The notes under the pieces are model-generated. The model worked only from the letters and a program-made list of their open reading frames with translations. It was not told where the DNA came from and did no database searches. A DNA stretch of 64,000 nucleotides from Mucilaginibacter roseus. GTDB lineage: Bacteria; Bacteroidota; Bacteroidia; Sphingobacteriales; Sphingobacteriaceae. The position numbers and the translations under genes were made by a program. This document shows, piece after piece, positions 44,743-52,994 of the stretch. The stretch is taken from the NCBI RefSeq assembly GCF_021215455.1, contig NZ_JAJPWV010000002.1:868001-932000 (forward strand), written 5' to 3'. Within the stretch, counting starts at the first letter, position 1. Each line of letters begins with the position of its first letter.

Positions 44743-44763
44743 GTAATATTGTTATGGTATAAC

Positions 44764-46143
44764 CTATTTTAACCCATGCTGATCTATTAAATAGATCAAT
44801 GAAGCCATAGCGGCTGCACCCAATTCCAACTCGCGCTTATGTACTTTTTCAAACACATCTGCGGCTGTATGGTGCAGGTCGAAATAACGTTGTGAATCGG
44901 GCAAAAAGCTGATCAGGGTAATATTCGGCACGGTTTCTTTCAACGGTTCTATGTCCGTACCGCCTTCGCCTTTTACCAGCCTGTCGGCCTCGTATGGCTC
45001 AAATAATTTCTTCCAATTCTTGTTGATTTTAGCTACCACCTCCGGCGAGGCATCAAAACCGAAACCACGTGGCACAAAGCCCCCCTCGTCTGTTTCAATA
45101 GCGGCAATATGGTCTTCCTTGTTCTTGGCGGCAAGCTCGGCATATTTTAAACCACCACGAGTGCCGTTCTCCTCATTCATAAAAAAAACCGCACGTACCG
45201 AGTTTTTAGGTTTATAATTTAGCGCTTTCAAAATACGTAGCGCCTCGGCTGATTGTACGATGCCCGTACCATCATCATGCGCGCCCTCGGCCAAGTCCCA
45301 TGAATCCAGGTGACCGCCTACGGTAATCACTTTTTTAGGATAGTCTGTTCCGGTAAGTTCACCAATAACGTTGTATGATTTTACCTCGGGCAGGGTTTGG
45401 CAGCTTTGCTTGAACCAAAATTTGATCAACGGCAACTTACGCAGCCTTAACATTCCGCTCAGTTTATCAGCAGCCATGGTTGATATGGCCGCGGCGGGGA
45501 TCATCTTGGTACCTGGTTCACTTAGCGTACCGCCGGTATGCGGATAGTTATCCAACGCCGGACTTAACGAGCGAACAATAGCGCCAACCGCGCCCAGCTT
45601 GGCAGCCTCCGCCGGACCAACAAAACGCTGATCGCCAGCCGCACCGTAACCCTGACCTGTCTCGATATAACGCGGGTCAAAAGGGCGGTTAAAAAAAACG
45701 ATCTTGCCTTTAATCACGCTCTCGCCCAGATCCTGCATTTCTTTAATGCTCTTTACCTCGATAACGTTGGCTGTAATACCTGCCGCCGGCGTTGCTATCG
45801 ACATACCCAGCGCGCAGATAGGTACGGATATTTTTTTATTACCATCAATAATAGCACCTTGTTCTTTGGCACCACGTACCCAATGCGGCACCATAACTTC
45901 CTGCAGGTAAACACGGTCAAAACCGTAATCTTCCATCAGTTTTTTACCCCACTCAACCGCTTTTTGCGCATTAGGTGAACCACTTAAACGTGGACCTATT
46001 TTTTTGCACAGATAACGCAGGTTTTCATACCCCTGGCCGTTAACCAGGGCTTCGTCGTAAATTTTACGCATCATTAGCGAGTCCTGCGCTTGTAGCGAGA
46101 GTGTACCGAAAAGTATAGCGGCAGAGAGTAAAAGTTTTTTCAT
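44764..46143 (-). CDS. exported M28-family zinc peptidase
   Basis: 459-residue exported protein (signal peptide to about residue 19, LQAQ). A PA domain (about 110-230) is inserted before the M28 co-catalytic zinc domain: VGGHLDSWDLAEGAHDDGTG (His and Asp ligands, about 276-295), FFMNEENGTRGG (catalytic Glu pair), ETDEGGFVPRGFGF and LHHTAADVFE (last His ligand, about 426-435). This resembles carboxypeptidase Q-type aminopeptidases and probably degrades peptides in the periplasm or outside the cell. Confidence 0.9.
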   Translation of the reverse strand: MKKLLLSAAILFGTLSLQAQDSLMMRKIYDEALVNGQGYENLRYLCKKIGPRLSGSPNAQKAVEWGKKLMEDYGFDRVYLQEVMVPHWVRGAKEQGAIIDGNKKISVPICALGMSIATPAAGITANVIEVKSIKEMQDLGESVIKGKIVFFNRPFDPRYIETGQGYGAAGDQRFVGPAEAAKLGAVGAIVRSLSPALDNYPHTGGTLSEPGTKMIPAAAISTMAADKLSGMLRLRKLPLIKFWFKQSCQTLPEVKSYNVIGELTGTDYPKKVITVGGHLDSWDLAEGAHDDGTGIVQSAEALRILKALNYKPKNSVRAVFFMNEENGTRGGLKYAELAAKNKEDHIAAIETDEGGFVPRGFGFDASPEVVAKINKNWKKLFEPYEADRLVKGEGGTDIEPLKETVPNITLISFLPDSQRYFDLHHTAADVFEKVHKRELELGAAAMASLIYLIDQHGLK

Positions 46144-46257
46144 GTATTGAAGTCAGTTTCAACAAAGATAAATTTTAACGGAGATTTTAGGCAGATGGCG
46201 TGAAGATTAAGTATTGGAAATGCTTGTTCCCTAAAAAAGTTAATATGCTTTTTTGTT

Positions 46258-46285
46258 AAGTCCTCCCCTTTGGGAGGATTCAGGA
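46258..46285. repeat. half-copy of the CTCCCCTTTGGGAGG repeat
   Basis: TCCTCCCCTTTGGGAGGATT resembles one arm of the 15225-15302 repeat. It lies between the M28 start and the recG stop, with no opposing arm nearby. Confidence 0.45.
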
Positions 46286-46290
46286 TATCT

Positions 46291-48411
46291 CTACGATATT
46301 TTATCCCACGATAAGCCTGCATTTTTCGACTGGCTTGCCTGGTGCAGTATCTGGTTTTCAGGATGAGTAAGTTGCGGATCTTTTTCAAAAATATCTTCCA
46401 CACACTTGCGCACCTGCATCAGTAACTCCTGATCTGTGGCCAGATTAGCAACCTTGAGGTCGAGTACACCGCTTTGTTGAGTGCCTTCAATGTTGCCAGG
46501 CCCCCGCAGTTGCAGGTCTATCTCTGATATTTCGAACCCATTATTCGTTTTTACCATGGTATCCAGGCGGATACGGCCATCGTTGCTCAGCTTGTTGCTG
46601 CTCATCAATATACAATACGATTGCTCGGCACCACGCCCTACCCGGCCCCGCAACTGGTGCAACTGCGACAGCCCGAAACGTTCGGCATTTTCAATGATCA
46701 TCACCGAGGCGTTGGGCACATTTACGCCCACTTCGATCACCGTAGTTGCAACCATTATTTGTGTTTGAGCGTTGATAAACCGCTGCATTTCTTCTTCCTT
46801 AACAGCGGCGGGTATTTTGCCATGCACAATGCTGATCTGGTACTTGGGCAAGGGGAATTCACGGCGCATGGTTTCAATGCCTTCTTCCAGGTTTTTGAGG
46901 TCGAGTTTTTCGCTTTCCTTTATCAGCGGGTACACTACATATATTTGCCTGCCCTTGGCTATTTCCTCACGCATCATACCAAACATGCGCAGGCGCTGGC
47001 TCTCGTAAAAGTGTACCGTTTCAATAGGTTTACGCCCGGCGGGCAGCTCATCAATTACTGATACATCCAGGTCGCCATACATGGTCATGGCCAGGGTGCG
47101 CGGTATGGGGGTGGCCGTCATTACCAGTACATGCGGGGGCACCACATTTTTACGCCATAGTTTTGAGCGTTGCTCCACACCAAAACGATGTTGCTCATCA
47201 ATAACCACAAAACCCAGATTTTTATATTGCACGGCATCCTCTATCAAAGCATGGGTACCTATCAATATTTTAAGCTCGCCGCTAAGCAGGCGTTCGTGAA
47301 TTATCTTGCGTTGTTTTTTAGGGGTAGAACCGGTAAGCAAGGCCACCTCCACAAAATCATCGCCCACCAGACTTTTCACAGTTTGGTAATGCTGACTGGC
47401 CAATATCTCGGTAGGCGCCATCATACAAGCCTGAAAGCCGTTATCAATGGCGATAAGGATGCTCATCAACGCCACAACGGTTTTACCGCTGCCTACATCA
47501 CCCTGTAGCAAACGGTTCATTTGCACACCACGCTGAGTATCTATCCTAATCTCCTTTAGCACCCGCTTTTGCGCGTTGGTTAACGGAAAGGGCAACTTAT
47601 CATTATAAAAGCCATTAAAGTAATGGCCTACCTTATCAAAAATATTACCCTTAAATTTTTGTGTACGGTATAGCTTGTTTTTAAGCAGTTTATATTGTAA
47701 AAAGAAAAGTTCTTCAAATTTGAGGCGGTGCTGAGCTTCATTCAATTTATTGGCATCATCCGGAAAGTGCATTTGCCGGTAAGCCTCGCGCCTGTCCATT
47801 AGGCGGTATTTGTTGATGATGTATTGCGGTAAATTCTCTTGCAGATAGCGCGCGTACTCTTCAATCAATATAGTGGTAAGCTTTTGTATGCCCTTACTAT
47901 CTAAACTGAATTGCTTTAACTTTTCGGTAGAGTTATAGGCAGGCTGCAGGGTTAGGTTTCCCTGCCGCTTGATGGCCTGTGGCGAGTATTGCTCCATTTC
48001 CGGGTGCGACATTTGGGGCCGCCCGTTAAACATGCCCGGCTTACCGAAAATGATATAAGCTTTGCCTACACGCAGACTTTTCTCGACCCAGGTAACGCCC
48101 TGGAACCATACCAATTCTATCTGGCCGGTATCATCCTGCGCCTGTACCACAAGGCGTTTGGCGCGCTTTTCGCCGATTATCTCTTTACGCAGAAGCCTAA
48201 CGATAACTTGCACATAAGGCATTTCGGGATGTATATCCTTAACCTTATAAAACCGTGTGCGGTCAATGTATTTATAAGGAAAATGCCGCAGCAGGTCGGC
48301 ATAAGTAAAAATAGCGAGCTCCTTCTTAAGCACTTCGGCTCGAGCCGGGCCTACACCCTTTAAATATTCAATGGGCGTTTCAAAAGGGGATGCGCTCCTA
48401 CTAAGTTCCAA
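46291..48411 (-). CDS. recG: ATP-dependent DNA helicase RecG
   Basis: Branch-migrating helicase for stalled forks and recombination intermediates. 706 residues: N-terminal wedge/OB domain (about 60-180), then SF2 motifs: LLQGDVGSGKT (Walker A, about 300-310), FVVIDEQHRFGVEQR (motif II), MTATPIPRTLAM (motif III), and GLSQLHQLRGRVGRG (motif VI). The start is TTG (48411-48409), giving MELSRSASPFETPIEYLKGVGP, the usual RecG opening; no ATG is available. It follows ridA by 16 bases on the same strand. Confidence 0.95.
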   Translation of the reverse strand: MELSRSASPFETPIEYLKGVGPARAEVLKKELAIFTYADLLRHFPYKYIDRTRFYKVKDIHPEMPYVQVIVRLLRKEIIGEKRAKRLVVQAQDDTGQIELVWFQGVTWVEKSLRVGKAYIIFGKPGMFNGRPQMSHPEMEQYSPQAIKRQGNLTLQPAYNSTEKLKQFSLDSKGIQKLTTILIEEYARYLQENLPQYIINKYRLMDRREAYRQMHFPDDANKLNEAQHRLKFEELFFLQYKLLKNKLYRTQKFKGNIFDKVGHYFNGFYNDKLPFPLTNAQKRVLKEIRIDTQRGVQMNRLLQGDVGSGKTVVALMSILIAIDNGFQACMMAPTEILASQHYQTVKSLVGDDFVEVALLTGSTPKKQRKIIHERLLSGELKILIGTHALIEDAVQYKNLGFVVIDEQHRFGVEQRSKLWRKNVVPPHVLVMTATPIPRTLAMTMYGDLDVSVIDELPAGRKPIETVHFYESQRLRMFGMMREEIAKGRQIYVVYPLIKESEKLDLKNLEEGIETMRREFPLPKYQISIVHGKIPAAVKEEEMQRFINAQTQIMVATTVIEVGVNVPNASVMIIENAERFGLSQLHQLRGRVGRGAEQSYCILMSSNKLSNDGRIRLDTMVKTNNGFEISEIDLQLRGPGNIEGTQQSGVLDLKVANLATDQELLMQVRKCVEDIFEKDPQLTHPENQILHQASQSKNAGLSWDKIS

Positions 48412-48427
48412 TCAGATTAAATATTGA

Positions 48428-48808
48428 TTATTCAACCAACGCAACCACCGATATTTCAACATTCACATTTTTAGGCAATGCGGCTACCTGTACAGTTTCG
48501 CGTGCCGGAAAATTATCGGTAAAATATGAACCATAAACTTCATTCACTGTAGCGAAGTCATTCATATCTTTTAAAAAAATACCCGTTTTTATAACACTGC
48601 TAAAATCGGCACCGGCTTCGGTCAATATGGCTTTCAGGTTTTCCATTACCTGCTTGGTCTCGGTTTTCACGTCGTCAAGCACTAATTCGCCAGTGGCAGG
48701 ATTAAGCGCAATCTGGCCTGAAACAAATAAAAAGCCATTAGCTTTTACTGCCTGGCTGTATGGCCCAATCGGCGCCGGGGCATTGGTAGTGTTTATTATA
48801 GTTTTCAT
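48428..48808 (-). CDS. ridA: RidA-family reactive imine deaminase
   Basis: Hydrolyses reactive enamine/imine intermediates such as 2-aminoacrylate. 126 residues, the family length: APAPIGPYSQAVKANGFLFVSGQIALNPATGELV (about 11-44), NLKAILTEAGADFSSVIKTGIFLKDMNDFATVNEVYGSYF, and the active-site Arg in FPARETVQVAALPKNVNVEI (about 100-119). Its ATG overlaps the stop of the 47-residue gene upstream (ATGA). Confidence 0.95.
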   Translation of the reverse strand: MKTIINTTNAPAPIGPYSQAVKANGFLFVSGQIALNPATGELVLDDVKTETKQVMENLKAILTEAGADFSSVIKTGIFLKDMNDFATVNEVYGSYFTDNFPARETVQVAALPKNVNVEISVVALVE

Positions 48809-48948
48809 TTTTTGAGGATAAAAAGGTCAATCAGTTTCCAGATTATGCCTGCCAAAAACATAATTATGGCTATGGCATTAATGGTATGCATCACCTTTAA
48901 ATTAAAGTTAGTTGGCCTGTTCGGGTCTTTTTTCCGGAAAAAGTACAT
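48805..48948 (-). CDS. 47-residue small membrane protein upstream of ridA
   Basis: Starts at ATG 48948-48946 with MYFFRKKDPNRPTNFNLKVM, has one membrane helix (about 20-40, INAIAIIMFLAGIIWKLIDL) and ends FILKK. The stop overlaps the ridA ATG as ATGA, strong evidence of a translated gene. It resembles short conserved Bacteroidota proteins of the DUF6728 kind (from memory, not verified). TAAATTTG lies 4 bases before the ATG, so the transcript may be leaderless. Confidence 0.7.
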   Translation of the reverse strand: MYFFRKKDPNRPTNFNLKVMHTINAIAIIMFLAGIIWKLIDLFILKK

Positions 48949-48952
48949 AGCA

Positions 48953-48960
48953 CAAATTTA
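48953..48960 (-). promoter_or_regulatory. -7 element of the small protein-ridA-recG operon
   Basis: Minus-strand TAAATTTG matches TAnnTTTG and ends 4 bases from the ATG. No TTG is present at the usual upstream distance. Confidence 0.4.
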
Positions 48961-48962
48961 GT

Positions 48963-48997
48963 AAAAAAAAGAAGGCTCCGGGTTATCCGGAGCCTTC
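48963..48997 (-). terminator. terminator of the ompA-like gene
   Basis: GAAGGCTCCGG (48971-48981) / CCGGAGCCTTC (48987-48997), loop GTTAT, followed on the minus strand by eight T (48970-48963). Confidence 0.92.
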
Positions 48998-49028
48998 GAT
49001 ATGATCTTTAAAAAGAATCGATCAAAAA

Positions 49029-50372
49029 TTATTTGCTGAATTCAACACGACGGTTTAATACACGTCCTTCTTCAGTTGAGTTGTCAGCAACCGGGTTAGT
49101 TTCGCCGTAACCTTTTACTTTAACTTTTTTAGCGTCAACACCAGAGTTAACTAAGTAAGTTTTTACTGAATTAGCGCGGTCTTTAGAAAGTTGCATGTTG
49201 TGAGCAGCAGTACCTTCTGATGAAGCATAACCTTTAACAGTTACAGTAGCACCTGATGAACGCAAATCAGCTGAAGTAGCGTCAAGAGCTGGGTAAGCAG
49301 AAGTTCTTAATACTGAACTATCAAATTCAAACTGGATGTTTGAGTAAGCAGCACCAGCTTCAGTAGAGTCAGCTTTAGGGAATACGATAGCGCAACCAGC
49401 ACCATCAACCACTGTACCAGCAGGAGTGTTAGGGCATTTGTCGAATTGATCAGATACACCGTCACCGTCTGAATCTTTTTTCAGGTCGCTAACTGCAGTT
49501 TCAACTGATGATACACGGCCTTTAAGAGCTTCAACTTCCTGACGTAAAGTTTCGTCATAAAGTTCGTCATACATCATAGCAACTGGGTTTACCCAATCCA
49601 GGTTCGGTTTTGAGCTTGAACCCAGGGTAAACTCTAAACCTGCATAACCGTAAGACCATTTGTCGCGAGTTGGGAATCCTCTTTTGTAACCGTCAAAGTT
49701 ATCACCGTCAACAAAGTTTACAGTGTAACCTAAGTTCAGGGCAACACCATCGCTTAAACGGAATTTAACACCAGCACCTACAGGGATAACCAATTCTTTG
49801 ATGTATTTGTCATCATTGTTGTATGGTTGCAATTCGCCACCAGCGGTTTGAGTAGTTTTTGGTTTGTACATTGCTAAACCTGCACCAGCATTCAGGAAGA
49901 AGTTAACTGAATTTTTGCGGTGTAAGAAATCGATGCTACCAAAGTTCCACTGACCACCTAAGGTAGCAGACCAGAAACGGGTTTCAAATTCTTTCTCAGT
50001 GTAAGTAGCCGGATCAACGTTTTCAACGTCGTTATTGTTACCGCCAACTTTACCACCGTGCAAGTCTAAAATTAAACCGAAGCTGTGTGAAAGTTGCTGA
50101 CGGAATGATAGGCCGTAACCTAAGTTAAGATCTGCTTTTAGGTAATCATTGGTACCGCCTAAAGCGCTGAATGGTGAAGTTACACCACCGTTGATACCGA
50201 TGCTAAAAGTTCTGTACTGACCTAAGCCACCAAATACCTTGGCGGTAGTAGGCTCTGTCGACGTAGAAGTTGTTGCTGTTGAGGTTGAATCTGTTTGTGC
50301 GAAAGCCACACTCACAGCCATCAAAGAAGCGAACGATAACGCGACTGTTTTCTTCAATGTAGAATAATTCAT
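49029..50372 (-). CDS. OmpA-family outer-membrane protein
   Basis: 447 residues: signal peptide (to about 26, FAQ), an eight-stranded-type barrel (about 45-255), a short coiled coil (ETLRQEVEALKGRVSSVETAVSDL, about 272-295), a calcium-binding TSP3-like repeat DSDGDGVSDQFDKCPNTPAG (about 298-317), and a C-terminal peptidoglycan-binding OmpA domain (about 340-447, GYASSEGTAAHNMQLSKDRANSVKTYLV...GRVLNRRVEF). It links the outer membrane to the wall. Restricted codon choice and a strong promoter suggest an abundant protein. Single-gene unit with its own terminator. Confidence 0.93.
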   Translation of the reverse strand: MNYSTLKKTVALSFASLMAVSVAFAQTDSTSTATTSTSTEPTTAKVFGGLGQYRTFSIGINGGVTSPFSALGGTNDYLKADLNLGYGLSFRQQLSHSFGLILDLHGGKVGGNNNDVENVDPATYTEKEFETRFWSATLGGQWNFGSIDFLHRKNSVNFFLNAGAGLAMYKPKTTQTAGGELQPYNNDDKYIKELVIPVGAGVKFRLSDGVALNLGYTVNFVDGDNFDGYKRGFPTRDKWSYGYAGLEFTLGSSSKPNLDWVNPVAMMYDELYDETLRQEVEALKGRVSSVETAVSDLKKDSDGDGVSDQFDKCPNTPAGTVVDGAGCAIVFPKADSTEAGAAYSNIQFEFDSSVLRTSAYPALDATSADLRSSGATVTVKGYASSEGTAAHNMQLSKDRANSVKTYLVNSGVDAKKVKVKGYGETNPVADNSTEEGRVLNRRVEFSK

Positions 50373-50409
50373 AGTTTTAAGATTAAACGATTTTAATTGT
50401 GATTTTTTT

Positions 50410-50443
50410 CAAAAATACTAATTATGTTTGAAATCAATACCAA
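50410..50443 (-). promoter_or_regulatory. promoter of the ompA-like gene
   Basis: Minus-strand TATTTTTG (50417-50410) matches TAnnTTTG. TTG lies at 50437-50435 (gap 17) and TTTG at 50444-50441 (gap 23). The predicted leader to ATG 50372 is about 30 bases. Confidence 0.55.
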
Positions 50444-50522
50444 ATTTTGTTCCAAAAATTAAAGCTATAACACTGCCTGCACTGTAATTGTTTTTGGATT
50501 TTCAAATTTTAATAATCCCAGT

Positions 50523-51815
50523 ATGAAATACCTACCCATTGATAATGAACTATTTATAAATAATAGAAAAAATTTCGTTTCGCGATTAAAACCATCATCA
50601 ATAGCTATTTTTCACTCCAATGACGAATATCCGCGAAATGGCGATCAAACGTTCATTTTTAAGCAAAATCCCGATTTTTTTTATTTATCAGGCATAGATC
50701 AGGAGCAAAGTATACTCATTTTGTTTCCTGACTGTCCTAATATCCTATACAGAGAAGTACTTTTTTTAAGACAAACCAGCGAACTTATTGCCATATGGGA
50801 GGGGCATAAGTATACTATTGAAGAAGCACGCGCTGCATCAGGCATAGAAAATATCTACTGGCTGCATGATTATGACAGCATACTGCATAGCATAATAAAC
50901 TATGCCGACAACATTTACCTTAATACTAACGAGAACGACCGCTATTTGCATACGGTACCTTACCGCGATCTCCGCATGATCAATGAACTGAAGGCGAAGT
51001 ACCCTTTACACCAATATCAGCGTTCGGCACCCATCCTGCGCGATCTGCGCCCGGTAAAATCAGACATCGAGGTGCAGCTTACCAAAAAAGCCTGTGAAAT
51101 TACCCGCGACGCCTTTATACGCGTACTTAAATTTGTAAAGCCCGGTGTTACCGAATATGAAATAGAAGCCGAGGTTACCCACGAGTTTTTACGCCAGCGC
51201 GCTACCGGGCACGGTTATAATCCTATTATCGCGTCGGGCAAAAACGCTATAGTATTACATTATAATGATAACAACCAGTTATGCCATGACGGCGATGTAA
51301 TTCTATTTGATTTTGGTGCCGAGTACGCCAACTACAACGCCGACCTGAGCCGCTCAATACCGGTTAACGGCCGCTTTACCCCTCGCCAGCGCGATGTATA
51401 TAATGCGGTATTGCGCGTTATGCGCGAGGCAACCAAGCTAATTGTTGTAGGTACGGTTTCACCAGAGTATCATGAGGAAGTGGGCAGGATCATGACCAGC
51501 GAACTTATTGGCCTAGGCTTATTAAAGAAGCATGAAGTAGACCGGCAAGACCCTAAGATGCCTTTGTATAAAAAGTATTTTATGCACGGTACCTCACATC
51601 ACCTGGGTATCGACGTGCATGATTACGCCAGCCGTTATAAGCCTTTTGAGTCAGGCAATATCCTAACTTGCGAACCCGGAATTTACATACCTGAAGAAGG
51701 CCTGGGCATACGTATCGAAAACGATATATTGATAACAGCAGATGGGAACATTGACCTGATGGCCGATATACCGGTTGAGACTGAACATATCGAGGAAATT
51801 ATGAATGGTAAATAA
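50523..51815 (+). CDS. pepP: Xaa-Pro aminopeptidase P
   Basis: M24B metallopeptidase removing N-terminal residues before proline. 430 residues: AMP_N domain (about 5-150, FFYLSGIDQEQSILILFPD), then the pita-bread domain with dinuclear metal ligands: Asp in FDFGAEYANYNADLSRSIPV (about 256-275), His in HGTSHHLGIDVHD (about 356-368), and Glu in TCEPGIYIPEEGLGIRIENDIL (about 381-402). Cytoplasmic. Followed by an AT-rich hairpin. Confidence 0.95.
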   Translation: MKYLPIDNELFINNRKNFVSRLKPSSIAIFHSNDEYPRNGDQTFIFKQNPDFFYLSGIDQEQSILILFPDCPNILYREVLFLRQTSELIAIWEGHKYTIEEARAASGIENIYWLHDYDSILHSIINYADNIYLNTNENDRYLHTVPYRDLRMINELKAKYPLHQYQRSAPILRDLRPVKSDIEVQLTKKACEITRDAFIRVLKFVKPGVTEYEIEAEVTHEFLRQRATGHGYNPIIASGKNAIVLHYNDNNQLCHDGDVILFDFGAEYANYNADLSRSIPVNGRFTPRQRDVYNAVLRVMREATKLIVVGTVSPEYHEEVGRIMTSELIGLGLLKKHEVDRQDPKMPLYKKYFMHGTSHHLGIDVHDYASRYKPFESGNILTCEPGIYIPEEGLGIRIENDILITADGNIDLMADIPVETEHIEEIMNGK

Positions 51816-51836
51816 TGCCTTATTAAGCAATAGGAT

Positions 51837-51870
51837 ATAATTAATTATTTTTTAAATAAAAATTAATTAT
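51837..51870 (+). terminator. AT-rich hairpin after aminopeptidase P
   Basis: ATAATTAATT (51837-51846) / AATTAATTAT (51861-51870) with a T/A-rich loop, 21 bases after the pepP stop. It is weak and AT-only, possibly a terminator. Confidence 0.35.
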
Positions 51871-51892
51871 TCGTTTTTATTTTGATCTTAAA

Positions 51893-51932
51893 GTTAGGTT
51901 TGTTTTATTAGCGGAAATAAAACAAACCTAAC
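51893..51932 (+). promoter_or_regulatory. perfect 16-bp palindrome with -7 element, abutting a start codon
   Basis: GTTAGGTTTGTTTTAT (51893-51908) and ATAAAACAAACCTAAC (51917-51932), 8-base loop. The right arm ends at the base before ATG 51933. The left arm contains TAGGTTTG (51895-51902), a full TAnnTTTG match, and the right arm the same on the opposite strand. It is either an operator overlapping the promoter or, if transcription starts upstream, a hairpin hiding the start codon. Confidence 0.55.
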
Positions 51933-52880
51933 ATGAAAAAATTATTTCTATCAGCACTCGCAGTTGGCTTTTTAGCTTTTTCTTCCTGCAAAAAGGATGC
52001 TTCTTCAACTCAACCAACGAAAACCATCCAGGATGAAGTTGTGCTAACCAACGGAAGATTACAGTTTAAAGATTCAAAGACTTTGAATAATGTTATTTCG
52101 AAGCTAATTAATAAAGGCACAGATTATTGGAATAATTGGGAAAGGGATTTAAAGTTTAAATCCCTCAGAAATGATTCTCTTGCTTCCGAAAAATTTGAAT
52201 CATTTGTTTTTCCATCTTTTTACAAAACTATAATCAACCCAAAAGGTGAGTATATGGTGGGCGATACTATTGTTTGGTTTAACAACGGTTACAAATATTT
52301 GATCCCTAACAAAGACGAAGCATTGCTGGCTAAAACCAAAACCAATCCAGACGCCTACAACTTAAAATTTGCCGCTGGCGATCAACCTATCAACTCTTCT
52401 GGTAAATTGACGACGCAAAGTACCCAACTTGGTGGGGGGAAAAAAGACGCACGTTATCAGCTTGAATTTATAAAGGATGGTGACCCTAATAGTAAGCGAA
52501 AAATTGTTTTTGAAATTTATAACTATGTAGAGCAGGGCATTTACAATATCCATTATATACATACACTTATAAAACTCGAGTATCTTGGCGGAAATAAACC
52601 CGGCAACTGGAAACCGGCAAGTGAAACTATGGAAAAAAGAATTTCTAACTTAAGTTTTGATATCGCCTTTGCAGGTACCGGAACCGGCGCGACTGCTCAT
52701 GCTACCGGATCGAATATTAATACTGGTACTCAAATCGACGGTATTAATCTCGACTACGTACTTTGCACATTTCAGTCAACTAACAAAACGGTGAACGCTA
52801 CAGTCAATGGTCAATATTATGCGAAAGTACTGGCGCCCCAACATTCAGCTGGGATTTATACTGTAAATTCTGCATGGTAA
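51933..52880 (+). CDS. uncharacterised lipoprotein
   Basis: 315 residues with a lipoprotein signal (lipobox FSSC, Cys19, then KKD), so probably outer-membrane or surface located. The mature part is polar, with Lys/Asn-rich N-terminal and beta-rich C-terminal halves, the latter Gly/Thr/Ala-rich (FAGTGTGATAHATGSNINTG, about 249-268). No family recognised. The gene is clearly AT-richer than the neighbouring pepP and stands alone between its palindromic upstream element and its own terminator, suggesting acquisition as a single regulated unit. Confidence 0.7.
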   Translation: MKKLFLSALAVGFLAFSSCKKDASSTQPTKTIQDEVVLTNGRLQFKDSKTLNNVISKLINKGTDYWNNWERDLKFKSLRNDSLASEKFESFVFPSFYKTIINPKGEYMVGDTIVWFNNGYKYLIPNKDEALLAKTKTNPDAYNLKFAAGDQPINSSGKLTTQSTQLGGGKKDARYQLEFIKDGDPNSKRKIVFEIYNYVEQGIYNIHYIHTLIKLEYLGGNKPGNWKPASETMEKRISNLSFDIAFAGTGTGATAHATGSNINTGTQIDGINLDYVLCTFQSTNKTVNATVNGQYYAKVLAPQHSAGIYTVNSAW

Positions 52881-52906
52881 TTTTAGTTAAACGCTATTTA
52901 TTTAAA

Positions 52907-52931
52907 AAAGGAGATCCAGTGGGTCTCCTTT
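52907..52931 (+). terminator. terminator of the lipoprotein gene
   Basis: AAAGGAGATCC (52907-52917) / GGGTCTCCTTT (52921-52931), loop AGT, one G-T pair, followed by T-rich sequence. Confidence 0.8.
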
Positions 52932-52944
52932 CTTATTATTACTA

Positions 52945-52973
52945 TTGGCCAATTTTTATATTGCCTATATTTG
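52945..52973 (+). promoter_or_regulatory. promoter of the GT9 gene
   Basis: TTG (52945-52947), 18 bases, TATATTTG (52966-52973), a full consensus match. It overlaps the TTG at 52971, arguing that translation starts later. Confidence 0.55.
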
Positions 52974-52994
52974 AACGGTTTATTCATTTTACAA

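Noticed and set aside
46621..47061. 146-residue plus-strand ORF inside recG
   Set aside because: Antisense to well-conserved RecG helicase motifs; no independent evidence.
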